DNA from: Coptodactyla brooksi
Lineage: Eukaryota; Arthropoda; Insecta; Coleoptera; Scarabaeidae
Direction of reading: 5' to 3'
DNA: 30,332 nucleotides
Assembly: GCA_033557675.1 (NCBI GenBank)
Contig: JAWQRM010000113.1
Span: 1 to 30,332, forward strand
In this document: piece after piece, positions 29,075 to 30,332 of the stretch
How positions within the stretch are numbered: the stretch's first letter is position 1
Layout of the letters: every line of letters begins with the position of its first letter
The notes under the pieces: generated by a model
What the model was told of the DNA's origin: nothing
Databases searched by the model: none
What the model saw: the letters and a program-made list of their open reading frames with translations, nothing else
Translations under genes and position numbers: made by a program

Positions 29075-29345
29075 CCAATAAGCAAAACAAGGTTTTTCGG
29101 GAAAATTAATCTGATCATTTAAAAGAATAACAGCAGGATTAGTATTGTGTTTTTTATGTAAAATTGTTCGGTTAGGTCCATAATTGGACCTTTGCTACAA
29201 TTTTTTACTATTTTAGCTTTTTTATAATCTATTATGTGTCCGGCTTCCGTTTGGTGGTTATAAAGACTAGATGAGGAACGTGTTTTATGTTCTTTAATTC
29301 TAGTCTTTTATTTTCGCCCAGTTTGTCCCACGTATAAACCATTGG
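29075..29345 (-). pseudogene. PLE GIY-YIG endonuclease, YIG half and C-terminus
   Basis: The frame reads SNGLYVGQTGRK, a stop, KTRIKEHKTRSSSS, LYNHQTEAGHIIDYKKAKI and DLTEQFYI. After a +1 shift it continues as KKHNTNPAVILLNDQINF, PEKPCFAYW and a stop at about 29080. YVGQT is the YIG part, R of TRIKEH is the catalytic Arg position, and E of TEQFYI is the metal-binding Glu. One in-frame stop and one frameshift make it non-functional. It would nick target DNA for PLE integration. Confidence 0.82.
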
Positions 29346-29762
29346 AATTCCAGAGTGAGGAGAAATTTCTATGACAGGTTGGGGTATTGTTTAGCAAGAT
29401 AGGAGGCATCTTTAAATTAGAAGGAATCTTTCATTTAGTTTTATTTTTAAATGTTATTAGAATTATTTTATTTTAAAGTGATTTTTTATTTTAGTACGAA
29501 TGAAGTTTTTGTTTGTCCGTCGAACGTAAACGTTCGAAAAGAGATAAATAATCATTTATTGATAGTAGTTAAAAGAATAAGTATAGCTATGGGGATGTCA
29601 ACCAGACATGGCATGTATGAGTACATCCTCCCATGACATGAAATGTCTTACTAAGGACTGGCGTCGTAGAGCGCACCAGCCCGTGAAGTAGAAGGGGGTC
29701 ACGGGCTCGTGGTGGGAGCATTATGTGAATCTCCTATGAGACAAGCAAGATTTTCCTGTACG
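29346..29762. other. About 400-bp segment lying between the GIY and YIG halves
   Basis: This stretch has no PLE-like protein sequence. It is G+C-rich around 29600-29720 (for example GGCTGGTGCGC on the minus strand), unlike the AT-rich PLE. It includes a perfect 7-bp hairpin, CGAACGT AA ACGTTCG, near 29521-29536. It looks like an insertion into the PLE, but no terminal repeat or target duplication was found. Confidence 0.5.
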
Positions 29763-30230
29763 GTATATACCGCTTTTATCATGGATATGCATAGATTGTT
29801 TATAATTACTCAAATTGTTGTATATAGTGGATTTAACAGTAAATACTGAATATATGTTATATTTGTATAATAACCGTATAAGTTTTATATTAGATTTGTT
29901 GAAACTAAGTTTTTTGTGTGCAGATTGTGTAGCTAAATCATAAATATATTCTATTCCTTTTTGTTTATTAGTATCATTAAGTGGATAATTATAGCATCTA
30001 TTAAGAAAATATCTGAAAGAATATAGTTTGTATGACAAAGGGTGATTAGAATCATACGGTATGATTATGTATTTATTAGTGGGTTTGCGAAAAATATCAT
30101 ATTGTAAAGTATAGTTATTTTTAGATATTGTTAAGTATAATAAATTAAGTTTATTGTCTTTTTCTATTTCTATAGTAAATTGTATATTGAAGGCTATGTT
30201 GTTAAGATATGTAGTGGCTTCAGTAGCTTG
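29721..30230 (-). pseudogene. PLE reverse transcriptase C-terminal part and GIY start
   Basis: About 170 codons without a stop. From the 5' side it reads TTYLNNIAFNIQFTIEIEKD, LNLLYLTISKNN, TLQYDIFRKPTNKYIIIP, SNHPLSYKLYSFRYFLNRCY, NYPLNDTNKQKGIEYIYDL and finally HDKSGIYRTGK. PLE RTs share xNIxFTxExExxxxLxFLDLxIxxxxxxxxxxxxxKPTxxxxxIPxxSxHPxxHKxxxFxxxxxRxxNxPL. KSGIY is the GIY half of the endonuclease. The last residues before the stop (about GKSCLSHRRFT) probably come from the intervening segment. Confidence 0.85.
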
Positions 30231-30233
30231 AAA

Positions 30234-30332
30234 TAGAACAGAAAGGAGAGTCCCTTAAAGGGACCTGATGAAGTGGCGCCATCCTGAAGTAATGCCTAAT
30301 GGTGGTGCCGGGATGGATTCACGCCACTAGGT
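30234..30332 (+). mobile_element. LINE-C family gag/ORF2 junction fragment, inverted relative to 24297-25062
   Basis: The plus strand repeats 24297-24348 in opposite orientation over 52 bp with one mismatch. It encodes EQKGESLKGPDEVAPS and a stop, then continues as ordinary LINE inter-ORF sequence to the window edge. It is 5'-truncated at 30234, where PLE sequence ends. The rest of the element, including ORF2, would lie beyond the window. Confidence 0.8.

Larger units (their letters stand above)
28700..30230 (-). mobile_element. Penelope-like element (PLE), 5'-truncated, with RT tail, GIY-YIG endonuclease and 3' region
   Basis: On the minus strand there is a continuous RT C-terminal frame (30230-29721), a divided GIY-YIG endonuclease (about 29763 and 29341-29080) and a 3' non-coding region. 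The RT-plus-GIY-YIG arrangement is diagnostic of EN-bearing Penelope-like elements, a retroelement class distinct from LINE and LTR types. The 5' part of RT with the YADD box is missing, because the element ends where the inverted LINE-gag piece starts at 30234. The 3' boundary is estimated. Confidence 0.85.

Overview
This window looks like a piece of an insect nuclear genome, most likely deep intronic or intergenic DNA of a hymenopteran such as an ant. It is AT-rich. It carries short arrays of the insect telomere-type repeat TTAGG, mariner/Tc1 relatives, RNase H-bearing LINEs and a Penelope-like element. No bacterial operon, rRNA, tRNA or CRISPR structure is visible. The species is an inference.

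Only one piece of host coding sequence is supported. It is a 195-bp exon at 28340-28534 (+) with a good acceptor and donor and phase 1 at both ends. It encodes the second half of an immunoglobulin-like domain, so the window is probably part of the large introns of a cell-adhesion or receptor gene. Several CpG-containing, non-repetitive blocks (about 180-620, 5640-6340, 8640-9660, 11640-11900, 19190-19560, 28000-28339) are the best candidates for host regulatory DNA.

Almost everything else that can be recognised is decayed mobile DNA. From left to right these are: an RNase H LINE on the minus strand (625-3250) with an internal deletion; a mariner copy (4150-4975) abutting a TA-flanked foldback MITE (5011-5418); a DDE transposase copy (7380-8352) and a hairpin-rich element with long inverted arms from what looks like the same family (10054-11565); a mariner N-terminus (12578-12755); two possible piggyBac fragments (13872-14085 and 19770-19985); a transposon protein fragment with a GDFxENY motif (15720-16090); a mariner (16545-17400) directly next to a DUF4817-type element with long terminal inverted repeats (17400-18850); a pogo/Tigger-like transposase with an 8-residue repeat (20835-21890); a Jockey-type RT fragment (22470-22840); a LINE gag with zinc knuckles (24297-25062); a second DUF4817-type transposase (25080-25655); two nested LINEs that each end in CCTAA repeats (25676-27110); a Tc1 transposase (27477-27893); and a Penelope-like element with RT tail, GIY-YIG endonuclease and a hammerhead-ribozyme-like motif (about 28700-30230). 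An inverted piece of the same LINE gag family closes the window.

The genes do not form a working system. The interest lies in the layered insertion history, the two CCTAA-tailed LINEs, the Penelope element whose GIY and YIG halves lie about 400 bp apart and whose 3' region resembles a hammerhead ribozyme, and the fold-back elements.
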